Shown piece after piece: positions 52,852-60,411 of a stretch of DNA of 64,000 bases (position 1 is its first letter; each line of letters opens with the position of its first letter). Source of the stretch: a bacterium (GTDB taxonomy: Bacteria; Krumholzibacteriota; Krumholzibacteriia; LZORAL124-64-63); NCBI GenBank assembly GCA_016703265.1, contig JADJCK010000006.1, positions 248,001 to 312,000 on the forward strand, written 5' to 3'. The notes below the pieces were generated by a model. That model saw only the letters and a program-made list of their open reading frames with translations, was not told where the DNA came from and ran no database searches. A program made the position numbers and the translations under genes.

Positions 52852-53069
52852 GGCATTCCTCCGGATGGCGGCGGGTTTCCCGGCGTTCCCGCGGGCATTC
52901 TGCAATGCCTTCGGCTTCCCGGGCGCTTTCCGGGCCATTACCGCAAGAAGCGCTCCGGAATCCGCGCGGAGGGCGGCAAGGGCGGGGCGATCTTGACGCC
53001 CGGCGGCCGGTGGGCGATCATCGGGGGCCTGAAGACCGCCACCTTGACACCCATTCGCGAGGTCCAGCC

Positions 53070-54215
53070 ATGTCCCGCCATATCGACACGCTCCTGCTGC
53101 TGGCGCTGCCGGCCAGCGGCAAATCCGAGGCGCGCCGCTACCTGGCCAGCCTGACGCCGGCCCAGTGCCACGAGCAGTTCGGCATCGGCCAGACAGTGCA
53201 GCTGGACGACTTCCCCTACGTGCACATCATGCGGCGCGTCAGCGACGAGCTGACGGCCCGCGGCCACCAAGGATTGTTCTTCGTCTCGCCGGCACTGCCG
53301 TTCCGCAACCCGGTCGACTGGCTGACGTTGATCGAGCTCATCAACGAGGACTATGACGACCTGGTGAACAGGCGACGCCCCGCCCCCGAGTCGGCGGCCC
53401 TGTGGCTGTTCGACCGGATCGACGCCGCGCGCATTCGCGCCGGCGGCCAGCCCGTGATCGGCGCCCTCGACGCCGCCCTGCGACGCGAGATCGCCGGGCC
53501 GATCGAGAAGGAAGCCCGCAAGCTCCTGGACGACAAGGTGCACGAGGTGCCCGATTCGCTCGAGGGCAAGACCGTCGTCATCGAGTTCGCGCGCGGCTGC
53601 GCCGACGGACAGGCGATGCCCATCCCCCACCCCTACGGCTACCGCGCCAGCCTGGCCCAGCTGAGCCCGGCGATCCTGGCGAAGTCGAGCATCCTCTACA
53701 TCTGGGTGACACCCGAGGAATCGCGCCGCAAGAATGCCGCGCGCACCGACCCGAACGACCCCGGCAGCATCCTGCACCACGGCGTGCCGCTGGCCGTCAT
53801 GTACGGCGACTACGGCTGCGACGACATGGCCTGGCTGCTGGAGAACTCGGGCCAGCCCGACACCGTGCGCGTGGAGCGCGACGGCAACAGCTACCGGCTG
53901 CCGCTCGGCCGCTTCGACAACCGCGTCGACAAGACGTCGTTCATCCGCGAGGAGCCGGCGAAATGGGCTGCGGCCGACGTGGCGGCGCTCCAGAAGGGCA
54001 TGCGCGAGGCGTTCGACCAGCTGGCGCGCGGGCGCGGCGACTCAAACCGACCGGGAATCACCTGCCGGGAGAAGGCATGCGGGCGGCGACGGACTTCAGT
54101 TCCGGGCCGCCCGCGGCCCCTTGCCCGCTCAGGTCCGCCGCCATTCGATGCGCTTGATGTCCAGATTCGGACTGCTCGAGCATCTGGAAGATGGCGTGCG
54201 ACCGCTTGTCGGTGA
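53070..54215 (+). CDS. Conserved hypothetical protein with P-loop-like N terminus
   Basis: 381 residues if it runs to the first stop. The N terminus MSRHIDTLLLLALPASGKSE looks like a Walker A loop (LPASGKSE) and suggests a nucleotide-binding kinase-like fold. Later strands are LEGKTVVIEFARGCADGQ and SSILYIWVTPEESRRKNAAR, a layout seen in adenylate-kinase-like proteins. I do not recognise a named family. The last 55 or so residues (after QLARGRGD) are Arg/Pro-rich and overlap the convergent MgtC-like gene by 158 bases; they may not be real protein. No other frame gives a nearby stop. Confidence 0.65.
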   Translation: MSRHIDTLLLLALPASGKSEARRYLASLTPAQCHEQFGIGQTVQLDDFPYVHIMRRVSDELTARGHQGLFFVSPALPFRNPVDWLTLIELINEDYDDLVNRRRPAPESAALWLFDRIDAARIRAGGQPVIGALDAALRREIAGPIEKEARKLLDDKVHEVPDSLEGKTVVIEFARGCADGQAMPIPHPYGYRASLAQLSPAILAKSSILYIWVTPEESRRKNAARTDPNDPGSILHHGVPLAVMYGDYGCDDMAWLLENSGQPDTVRVERDGNSYRLPLGRFDNRVDKTSFIREEPAKWAAADVAALQKGMREAFDQLARGRGDSNRPGITCREKACGRRRTSVPGRPRPLARSGPPPFDALDVQIRTARASGRWRATACR

Positions 54216-54825
54216 CACCCTTGTGGAAGAACCGCAGCCCGAGGGTGATGCGCGAGGTGCCCGCCACGTAGTCGCGCGTGATGCCGCACGAGAGGATCGT
54301 GAGGTTCTGAGACTTCATCAGCGAGATCACATCGGCCGTGCTGACCTTGATGTCGGTCGTGATCTCGATCGTACGGTAGAAGTCCTTCGGATAGAGCCTC
54401 TCGAACGACTTCAGCACGATCAGGCCGACCAGCGCGAAAGCCGTCGTGATCACCGCCACCACCGGGTAGCCGGCGCCCGCAGCCATGCCCACGGCCGCCA
54501 CCAGCCACAGGCACGCCGAGGTTGTCAGGCCGCGCACCGTCGCGCGTTCCTTGATGATGACGCCCGCGCCGAGGAAACCGATGCCGGCAATGACCTGCGC
54601 GGCGATGCGCCCCGGGTCGGAGGCGAACCGGTCGCCGCGGGCGGTGCTGGCCACGAAGATGGAAATCACCATGAACACGGCCGAGCCCAGGCTCACCAGC
54701 AGGTGGGTGCGCAGGCCTGCGGCCCGCCCGTGGATGTCGCGCTCGAGGCCGACCAGGCCGCCGAGGACGGCAGCCAGGCCCAGTCGGGTGGTGAGTTCGG
54801 CAAGCTCCATCGGCATCGGCAACAT
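54058..54825 (-). CDS. MgtC/SapB family membrane protein
   Basis: 255 residues. The N-terminal membrane half has the family signature LGGLVGLERDIHGRAAGLRT, then LVSLGSAVFMVISIF, QVIAGIGFLGAGVIIKE and VRGLTTSACLWLVAAVGMAA, giving four or five helices. The C-terminal 90 residues form an ACT-like cytoplasmic domain (RTIEITTDIKVSTADVISLM). MgtC proteins are tied to magnesium limitation and virulence in Salmonella; in environmental bacteria the role is less clear. Starts at 54825 (MLPMPM) or 54810 (MELAEL) are both possible. No Mg transporter gene is nearby. Confidence 0.92.
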   Translation of the reverse strand: MLPMPMELAELTTRLGLAAVLGGLVGLERDIHGRAAGLRTHLLVSLGSAVFMVISIFVASTARGDRFASDPGRIAAQVIAGIGFLGAGVIIKERATVRGLTTSACLWLVAAVGMAAGAGYPVVAVITTAFALVGLIVLKSFERLYPKDFYRTIEITTDIKVSTADVISLMKSQNLTILSCGITRDYVAGTSRITLGLRFFHKGVTDKRSHAIFQMLEQSESGHQAHRMAADLSGQGAAGGPELKSVAARMPSPGR

Positions 54826-54859
54826 GGCACGCTCCGTCGTGTTGGTTCAGTCGGTCCGT

Positions 54860-55288
54860 TCAGTCGCCGCTGCGCCCGGCCTGCTCGCGCCGCCAGGCGG
54901 TGAACGGCGCATCGGCCTGCCCCTGCAAGGGCAGCGAGCGCCCCGTCTTCACGTCGACGACAGCGAACGTGACATCGGCCTCGACGAGCAGGCGTCCGTC
55001 GCCGGCGTCGAAGATCTCCTGGCGAAAGACGCCGAAACGGGCATCGAGCCGGGTGATCTCACTGTGGACCCTCAGCAGCAACCCTTCCGGCGCCGGCCGC
55101 TTGTAGCGGATGTCGATGCCCGCCACCACGAAACCGAAGCCGGCTGCCTGCCACGCCGGCAGGTCGATCACCGATTCGGCCCATCGCCAGCGGGCTTCCT
55201 CGAACAGTTCGAGGAAGCGCGCGTTGTTGACGTGGCCGTAGAAATCGCAGTGGTACCCGCGCACGCGGACGGTCATCTCGTGAGGCAT
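54860..55288 (-). CDS. 4-hydroxybenzoyl-CoA thioesterase-like (hotdog fold) protein
   Basis: 142 residues from an ATG at 55288 with GGGAGGG upstream. The hotdog active-site motif is YHCDFYGHVNNARFLELFEE, with catalytic Asp before YGHVNN, followed by IDIRYKRPAPEGLLL and VEADVTFAVVDVKTGRSLPL. It hydrolyses an acyl-CoA or acyl-ACP; the substrate cannot be inferred. The gene sits between the MgtC-like and dehydratase-like genes on the same strand, with 34 and 139 bases of spacing. Confidence 0.9.
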   Translation of the reverse strand: MPHEMTVRVRGYHCDFYGHVNNARFLELFEEARWRWAESVIDLPAWQAAGFGFVVAGIDIRYKRPAPEGLLLRVHSEITRLDARFGVFRQEIFDAGDGRLLVEADVTFAVVDVKTGRSLPLQGQADAPFTAWRREQAGRSGD

Positions 55289-55427
55289 CGCGCCCTCCCT
55301 GGCGGCGGGACGGAACAGGCCCCGGGAACGGGGCCGTTGCATCCGGTGGGGATCCATGATGTCGCTCGCGCCTGCAACAGTAAAGCGGAGTTTCCCTGCC
55401 GCACGGTCCCGCCGGGGTGATCCGGTT

Positions 55428-56375
55428 TCAGGACAGCCAGGGCAACCGGTCCAGGTCGACATTGCCGCCGGAAAGGATGATACCGACCCGGCACCCCGAC
55501 AGTTCCCCGCGGCGTCCCAGCGCCGCCGCCAGCCCGATCACGGCCGAAGGCTCCACCACCAGCTTCATGCGTTCGAAGACGAGCCGCATGGCCGCCACGA
55601 CCTGCGCGTCGTCGACGGTCCACACGGCCTGCACGTGCTTCGCGATGATCGCGAAATTGCGCTCCCCGACCGAAGTGAGAAGGCCGTCGCAGATCGAGCG
55701 CGGATCCACCGCCGGCAGGCGCCGACCCGCCGCCAACGAACGCGCCGTATCGTCGGCGCCCGCCGGTTCGGCGCCCACCACGCGCGCACCCGGCTCCAGG
55801 GCGGCAAACGCCAGGGCTGTCCCGGCCAACAGGCCGCCGCCGCCGACGGGGCAGAGCACCCACTCCAGCCCGGGCACGTCCTCGGCCAGTTCGAGGGCCG
55901 CCGTGCCCTGGCCGGCGATGATGCGATCATCGTCGTAGGGCGGGATGAATGCGGCCCCCGTGCGCGCGACGACCTCCGCCAGCATCGCCTCGCGCGCGGC
56001 CAGCGTGGGTTCGCAGGGGATGATCTCGGCGCCATAGCCGGCGACCGCCGCACGCTTGACCGCGGGCGCCGAGGTCGGCATGACGATGTAGGCCGGAATG
56101 CCGCGGGTTCGGGCGGCGAGCGCGAGCGCCTGCGCATGGTTGCCGGAAGAGTGCGTGGCCACGCCGCGGGCGGCCTCCTGCGGGCCCAGCGACAGCACGG
56201 CGTTCGTGGCGCCGCGCATCTTGAAGGCGCCGACCTTCTGCAGGTTCTCGCACTTGAAGAACAGGTGCGCGCCGCTCAGGGCGTCCAGCGCCGCGCAGGT
56301 GATCACGGGTGTCCGGTGCACATGCCCCGCGATGCGGGCGGCAGCGGCGCGGATATCAGCCAGTCCCGGTTCCAT
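55428..56375 (-). CDS. PLP-dependent threonine/serine dehydratase or racemase-like enzyme
   Basis: Fold type II PLP enzyme, 315 residues. Lys52 in CENLQKVGAFKMRG is the cofactor lysine. Then ATHSSGNHAQALALAA (substrate loop) and PVGGGGLLAGTALAF (phosphate cradle) follow. There is no C-terminal ACT domain, so it resembles catabolic threonine deaminases, serine racemases and 3-hydroxyaspartate dehydratases rather than biosynthetic IlvA. It ends ILSGGNVDLDRLPWLS, as expected for this group. The ATG at 56375 opens directly on MEPGLADIRAAAARI. Confidence 0.92.
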   Translation of the reverse strand: MEPGLADIRAAAARIAGHVHRTPVITCAALDALSGAHLFFKCENLQKVGAFKMRGATNAVLSLGPQEAARGVATHSSGNHAQALALAARTRGIPAYIVMPTSAPAVKRAAVAGYGAEIIPCEPTLAAREAMLAEVVARTGAAFIPPYDDDRIIAGQGTAALELAEDVPGLEWVLCPVGGGGLLAGTALAFAALEPGARVVGAEPAGADDTARSLAAGRRLPAVDPRSICDGLLTSVGERNFAIIAKHVQAVWTVDDAQVVAAMRLVFERMKLVVEPSAVIGLAAALGRRGELSGCRVGIILSGGNVDLDRLPWLS

Positions 56376-56407
56376 GCATGGGGTCCTTTCCGGCCGCCGG
56401 GAACGAC

Positions 56408-56435
56408 GGCGCCCGCGCAGTGTAGCGCGGGCGCC
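56408..56435. terminator. 11-bp hairpin after the leftward repeat-protein gene
   Basis: Perfect arms at 56408-56418 and 56425-56435 with a 6-base loop, 27 bases past the stop of the 56463-58853 gene in its direction of reading. No U-run is seen, as is common in GC-rich genomes. Confidence 0.6.
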
Positions 56436-56462
56436 CGTCTGCGGTCAGCGGGAATCCGCCGT

Positions 56463-58853
56463 CTATTTCGCCAGCACCAGTTTCAGGACCGATTCGGCCC
56501 CGCCCGCAGTCAGGCGGGCGAAGTAGACGCCGCTCGCCAGTTGCCGGCCCGCGTCATCGCGCCCGTCCCAGGTCGCAGTGAACGTCCCTTTCGCGCGCGA
56601 CTCGTCCAGCAGCAGCCGCACCTGGTGCCCCCGCACGTCGTGGACGGCCAGACGGACGGGCCCGTCGGAGGGCAGTTCGCAGCGGATCGTGGTCGAGGGA
56701 TTGAACGGGTTCGGCGACGCCGAACGCGCCGCGAGGATCGTCGGCAACGTGGCGCCGTCGACAGCAACCAGGCTCAACATGCCGGCAAGGTTGCTGGGCG
56801 CGCCTTCGTTGCCGTGGATGTCGACCGCAGTCACCCGGAAGTACCAGTATCCCTGCGGCACACGCACCTCGGCGTACGACGTCAGCGCCACATCCGTCAG
56901 GAGCGTGGACGGGCCCGGCGTGAAGTCCGGGTCATGGCTGCGGTAGAGGTTGTAGTGGTGCAGGTCCTCGTCGTTCACGCCCGACGGCGACCACGCCAGC
57001 AGCACGTCGAAATGGTCGGTCTGCGCCTGCAGGCCCTGCGGCGCGCCCGGTGAGAGGTTGTCCACCGAGTAGCCGGTGATGACGCCCGAGGGCAGCAGGA
57101 AGGCGCCCGCCTCGGCCACGACCATGAACTCGGTCAGCGGCGAGTTGCCGGCGGTCCAGTCGCCGTAGGTCGGCGCATTGCAGGCGTACGAGGCCAATTG
57201 CAGCGGCAGCACCTGGGCCACCTCGGTCCAGCCGTCCTGCAGCCAGGCGCGCAGCATTTCCGGCCCGGTGCCCAGGCCCTTGGCCCCCGGCCGCCGGTTC
57301 AGCACGTGGTATGTGGTGAGGCCGGGCTGGCCCCAGGCGTCCAGCCAGCTGGGGCTCCAGGTCAGGCGCGCCTGGCCGCCCTGGTCGTTCGGGCGGTCGG
57401 CCACCGAGGTCAGCGCCGGCGCAGGATCGCCCAGCCAGCCGGTGCGGTCCACGCGCTGCGCATAGATATCCTGGGCCAGGCGTTCGTCGTCCCAGGCGGC
57501 CATGATCTCGCCCCCGGTGCCGGCGACGGCAGTCGCGCCGAGCTGCGCGAAGGCGGCCCCGCTCACCAGCAGGCCCGCGGCCTCCCATTGCAAGGCGCCA
57601 TCGTACCCGAAGCGCTGCCCGCGGATGTCGGTGACGCCTGTGCGCGCGTCGGTCCAGACCAGCGCGAAGTCGCCGGCGCCCACCGCCGCGAGCGATGCCG
57701 CGGACTGGTTGCCGGAGGCGCCGCCGGCGGCCTGGCCGTTCAATGCCCAGCGCGTCACACCATCGCCCGCCAGCGCCTGCACATAGACCTGTTCGCCCGT
57801 CCAGGCGTCGGACCGGCCATCGGTCCAGGCCACGCAGGCGCCGCCGTAGGGGTCGGCCGCGACCACGACATCGTACTGGTCCCCGGCCGTCACGCAGACG
57901 GCACGGCCGTTGTTGAACCACCGCGCCGTGCCGGAACCGTTGAGGCGCTGGGCGTAGATATCGCTGCCGGTGCCGCCGGCGTCGCGGAGGTCTTCCCAGG
58001 CCAGCAGCGCGCCACCCGAACCGTCGGGTGCGGCGGCAAGGTCCCGTTGGGCACCGGCGGCCGTGCTGACCACCGCGCCGGCAGCCAGCCACAGCTGGGC
58101 GCCGGCCGACGAGAGCCGCTGCCCGTACAGGTCGGTGTCGTTGGCAACGGTGTTGCGCTCGTCCTCCCAGAAGACGAAGGCGCCTCCACTGCCGTCAGCG
58201 ACCACACGCGGGTCGTGCAGGTCCATCACCTGCGTACAGACGGCCACGCCGCCCGCTCCCCAGCTCAAGGATCCGCCGGAGGTCATGCGCTGGGCGTAGA
58301 TGTCGGCGCCTCCCCGCGAGTCCACGAACGCCACCACGGCCACGCCCGGTTCTGTGTTCACCAGGGCCGGCTCGATCTGGAACGAGGCCGACCCGGCCAC
58401 CGCGGCAACGCCGCCGGTGCCCAGCACGCGCGAGCCCGACGCGTTCAGCTTCTGCAGGTAGACGTGGTACTGGAGGGCATCCTGGCTGTCGACGACGGCG
58501 AGGAAAGCGCCGCCCTGGCCGTCGCCGACCAGCTCGAATTCCGTGAAGAAACCGGAGGTCTGGAAGGCCAGGACGCCGTCCGCGGTCCACGCGCGCGAGC
58601 CGGACGGGTTCACGCGCTGGGCATAGATGGCCGGATTCCCGCCGCCCCGCGTGTCCACCCAGGCCACGATCCAGCCACCGGCGCCGTCCGGGGCAACGCG
58701 CGTCCCGGACTGGGCCGACGATTGCGAACAGACGGCATCGTTCACCAGGGCATCATGGGTCCAGGTCGCCTGGGCCGGGGCGGTCGCCGCCAGCAGGGCC
58801 AGCCCGACCCCCAGGCAGGGCCACAGCGGCCGATGGGTGTGATTCCGCGACAT
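56463..58853 (-). CDS. Secreted repeat protein with fibronectin-like region and FlgD-like/sorting-type tail
   Basis: 796 residues. A signal peptide ends near TAPAQA. Eight degenerate repeats of about 45-50 residues follow, each with the core (D/A)IYAQR(V/L/M) plus a W..xG turn, for example DIYAQRMTSGGSLSWGAGGV and DLYGQRLSSAGAQLWLAAGA; they suggest a beta-propeller. Around residue 520 a fibronectin-III-like module begins (LLAWSPSGVNDEDLHHYNLY). The last 82 residues are a FlgD-like sorting-type domain (NPFNPSTTIRCELPSDGPVR, then DGRDDAGRQLASGVYFARL). It is likely surface-exposed or released; the function is unknown. Confidence 0.85.
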   Translation of the reverse strand: MSRNHTHRPLWPCLGVGLALLAATAPAQATWTHDALVNDAVCSQSSAQSGTRVAPDGAGGWIVAWVDTRGGGNPAIYAQRVNPSGSRAWTADGVLAFQTSGFFTEFELVGDGQGGAFLAVVDSQDALQYHVYLQKLNASGSRVLGTGGVAAVAGSASFQIEPALVNTEPGVAVVAFVDSRGGADIYAQRMTSGGSLSWGAGGVAVCTQVMDLHDPRVVADGSGGAFVFWEDERNTVANDTDLYGQRLSSAGAQLWLAAGAVVSTAAGAQRDLAAAPDGSGGALLAWEDLRDAGGTGSDIYAQRLNGSGTARWFNNGRAVCVTAGDQYDVVVAADPYGGACVAWTDGRSDAWTGEQVYVQALAGDGVTRWALNGQAAGGASGNQSAASLAAVGAGDFALVWTDARTGVTDIRGQRFGYDGALQWEAAGLLVSGAAFAQLGATAVAGTGGEIMAAWDDERLAQDIYAQRVDRTGWLGDPAPALTSVADRPNDQGGQARLTWSPSWLDAWGQPGLTTYHVLNRRPGAKGLGTGPEMLRAWLQDGWTEVAQVLPLQLASYACNAPTYGDWTAGNSPLTEFMVVAEAGAFLLPSGVITGYSVDNLSPGAPQGLQAQTDHFDVLLAWSPSGVNDEDLHHYNLYRSHDPDFTPGPSTLLTDVALTSYAEVRVPQGYWYFRVTAVDIHGNEGAPSNLAGMLSLVAVDGATLPTILAARSASPNPFNPSTTIRCELPSDGPVRLAVHDVRGHQVRLLLDESRAKGTFTATWDGRDDAGRQLASGVYFARLTAGGAESVLKLVLAK

Positions 58854-59005
58854 GGTGCCAGACCTCCGCTTGCGCCGACGGTGGCCGGCCCGGCGGACCG
58901 CTGGTCCGGGGCCGGGGTCTATCTTTCGCCAGCGTAGAGCAGGAAGCGAGCCATCGCCAAGCCGTTTCCGGCCGGCCGGCACCGGTGCTGGAGGGTCGGG
59001 ACCGC

Positions 59006-59542
59006 TCAGATCTCCACGCCGTACCGCTCGCGCAGCACGTCAAGGTGATGGCGTTCGTGCCCGGCGATCAGCCAGGGGATGGCGCCCGCCGCCAGTTCGG
59101 CCTCGTTGGCGCGGCCACGGCGGAGGCGGGCTTCGGCGTCGAAGCTGCGCAGCAGGCGCAGGTGGTCCGTGCGCGCCACGTGGTGCTCGCGCCACAGGTG
59201 GTCGAGCGGCCGGCGGCCGGCATTCGAGTGCGCGGCCCATACGTTCTCGTCCATGCCGGGCTGGGCATTCGGCTCGCCACGGGCGATCCACAGGGCGCGG
59301 AAGACGAACAGGCGCTCGGTGTCGATCAGGTGCCCGAGCACCTCCTTGACCGTCCACTTGCCGGGGGCATAGCGGTGGTTGCCGGTCGCCTCGTCCAGCT
59401 TCTTGAAACCCTCCATGACGGCCAGGCCCTGCCGGCGCAGCTGCAGCAACGGATCGGACACATCGGCCGGCACCAGGTCGAGGTACTTGCGGTAGTAGGG
59501 ATGGAAATCACCATCGACCGGGCGCGGGTACAGGACGGGCAT
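59006..59542 (-). CDS. DinB family (four-helix, metal-binding) protein
   Basis: 178 residues starting MPVLYPRP. The DinB fold is indicated by the helix YAPGKWTVKEVLGHLIDTER and the C-terminal GHERHHLDVLRERYG, which together supply the metal-binding histidines. Family members include bacillithiol/mycothiol transferases and many proteins of unknown role; I cannot assign a thiol substrate. It is the last gene of the leftward run from acylphosphatase, 76 bases after the RRM gene. Confidence 0.85.
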   Translation of the reverse strand: MPVLYPRPVDGDFHPYYRKYLDLVPADVSDPLLQLRRQGLAVMEGFKKLDEATGNHRYAPGKWTVKEVLGHLIDTERLFVFRALWIARGEPNAQPGMDENVWAAHSNAGRRPLDHLWREHHVARTDHLRLLRSFDAEARLRRGRANEAELAAGAIPWLIAGHERHHLDVLRERYGVEI

Positions 59543-59618
59543 GACGGGCCTTTCGGGGCAGGGACGGGGCCGGCGTGGCGGCGCCGGATGCGCCGCACCG
59601 CAACTCACCGGCCGTGCT

Positions 59619-59912
59619 TCACCAGGATCGCCGCGGCGGCCTGGCGCCACGGTCATGGGATTCGTTCACGCGCAGGACATGGCCCTGCCAGTCCAGGCCG
59701 TCGAGCTCGGCCACGGCCCGCGCTGCCGCCTCGGCCGGCATGGTCGCGAAACCGAAGCCGCGCGGCTCGTTCGTCTCGCGATCGGTGATCAGGTCGACAT
59801 CCGCCACCTCGTCGTCAGCCACCTCGCCGTGCGCCGCCAGCAGCGCGCGCACGGCCTCGACCGTCGTCCCCGGCGGCAGGTTGCCCAGGTAGATGCGAAC
59901 CGCCCCGCTCAC
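59619..59912 (-). CDS. RRM-type RNA-binding protein
   Basis: 97 residues forming one RNA-recognition motif. RNP2 is IYLGNLPPG and RNP1 is RGFGFATM, with the alpha helices between. A basic tail (HDRGARPPRRSW) follows. Small single-RRM proteins of this type occur in cyanobacteria and many FCB and proteobacterial genomes, often as cold-responsive or mRNA-binding factors. Its ATG overlaps the stop of the DsbD-alpha-like gene by four bases (59909-59912), so translation is coupled to an exported redox-type protein, an odd pairing. Confidence 0.92.
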   Translation of the reverse strand: MSGAVRIYLGNLPPGTTVEAVRALLAAHGEVADDEVADVDLITDRETNEPRGFGFATMPAEAAARAVAELDGLDWQGHVLRVNESHDRGARPPRRSW

Positions 59913-60397
59913 TTGACCGTGAGCTCCATCTCGACCGGCAGGCTCGCCGGCGCCAGGCAGGTCTTGTCGTCACAGGCCTGCACCGTCAGCCCCAGCTTCA
60001 CCTTGTGCAGGCCGCGGGCCAGGGTCTCGGGCACCACGGCTTCACCGGTGATCACCTGGCTGCCGGAGATCATGCGGACCTTCTCGCCGAAGAACTCGCC
60101 TTCCTCGCCGGCCGGGTACCTGGCATCGAACTCCTCGAGCGGGAACGACTCGTCGGGGATCAGGTCGACACCGATGAAGTTCGAGTCGCCGTGCGCGTAC
60201 AGGTGCCAATGAGGGGCGATGATGACGGACACCTCGAACGTGATCCGCTGGCCGGGAGCGGCGCTGATCGCCTTCTGGCGCGCGATGGCCTTGACGACGT
60301 CGCCCGAGCCCTTCAGCGCCGCCTCGGCGGGCATCGCAACCAGCAGGGAAAGGCCGAGCAGGGCCGGGACCAGGGCGGCAAATGCGAGGCGCTTCAT
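59909..60397 (-). CDS. Exported stand-alone DsbD-alpha-like domain protein
   Basis: 162 residues. A signal peptide ends near AMPAEA. The rest matches the N-terminal immunoglobulin-like domain of the thiol-disulfide reductase DsbD: SVIIAPHWHLYAHGDSN, a YPAGEEGEFFGEKVRM strand pair and the redox pair in QACDDKTCLAP. The membrane and thioredoxin parts of DsbD are absent, so it would need a separate electron donor. It lies 14 bases after the PLP decarboxylase gene and overlaps the RRM gene. Confidence 0.78.
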   Translation of the reverse strand: MKRLAFAALVPALLGLSLLVAMPAEAALKGSGDVVKAIARQKAISAAPGQRITFEVSVIIAPHWHLYAHGDSNFIGVDLIPDESFPLEEFDARYPAGEEGEFFGEKVRMISGSQVITGEAVVPETLARGLHKVKLGLTVQACDDKTCLAPASLPVEMELTVK

Positions 60398-60411
60398 GGG
60401 CGCACGCTCCT

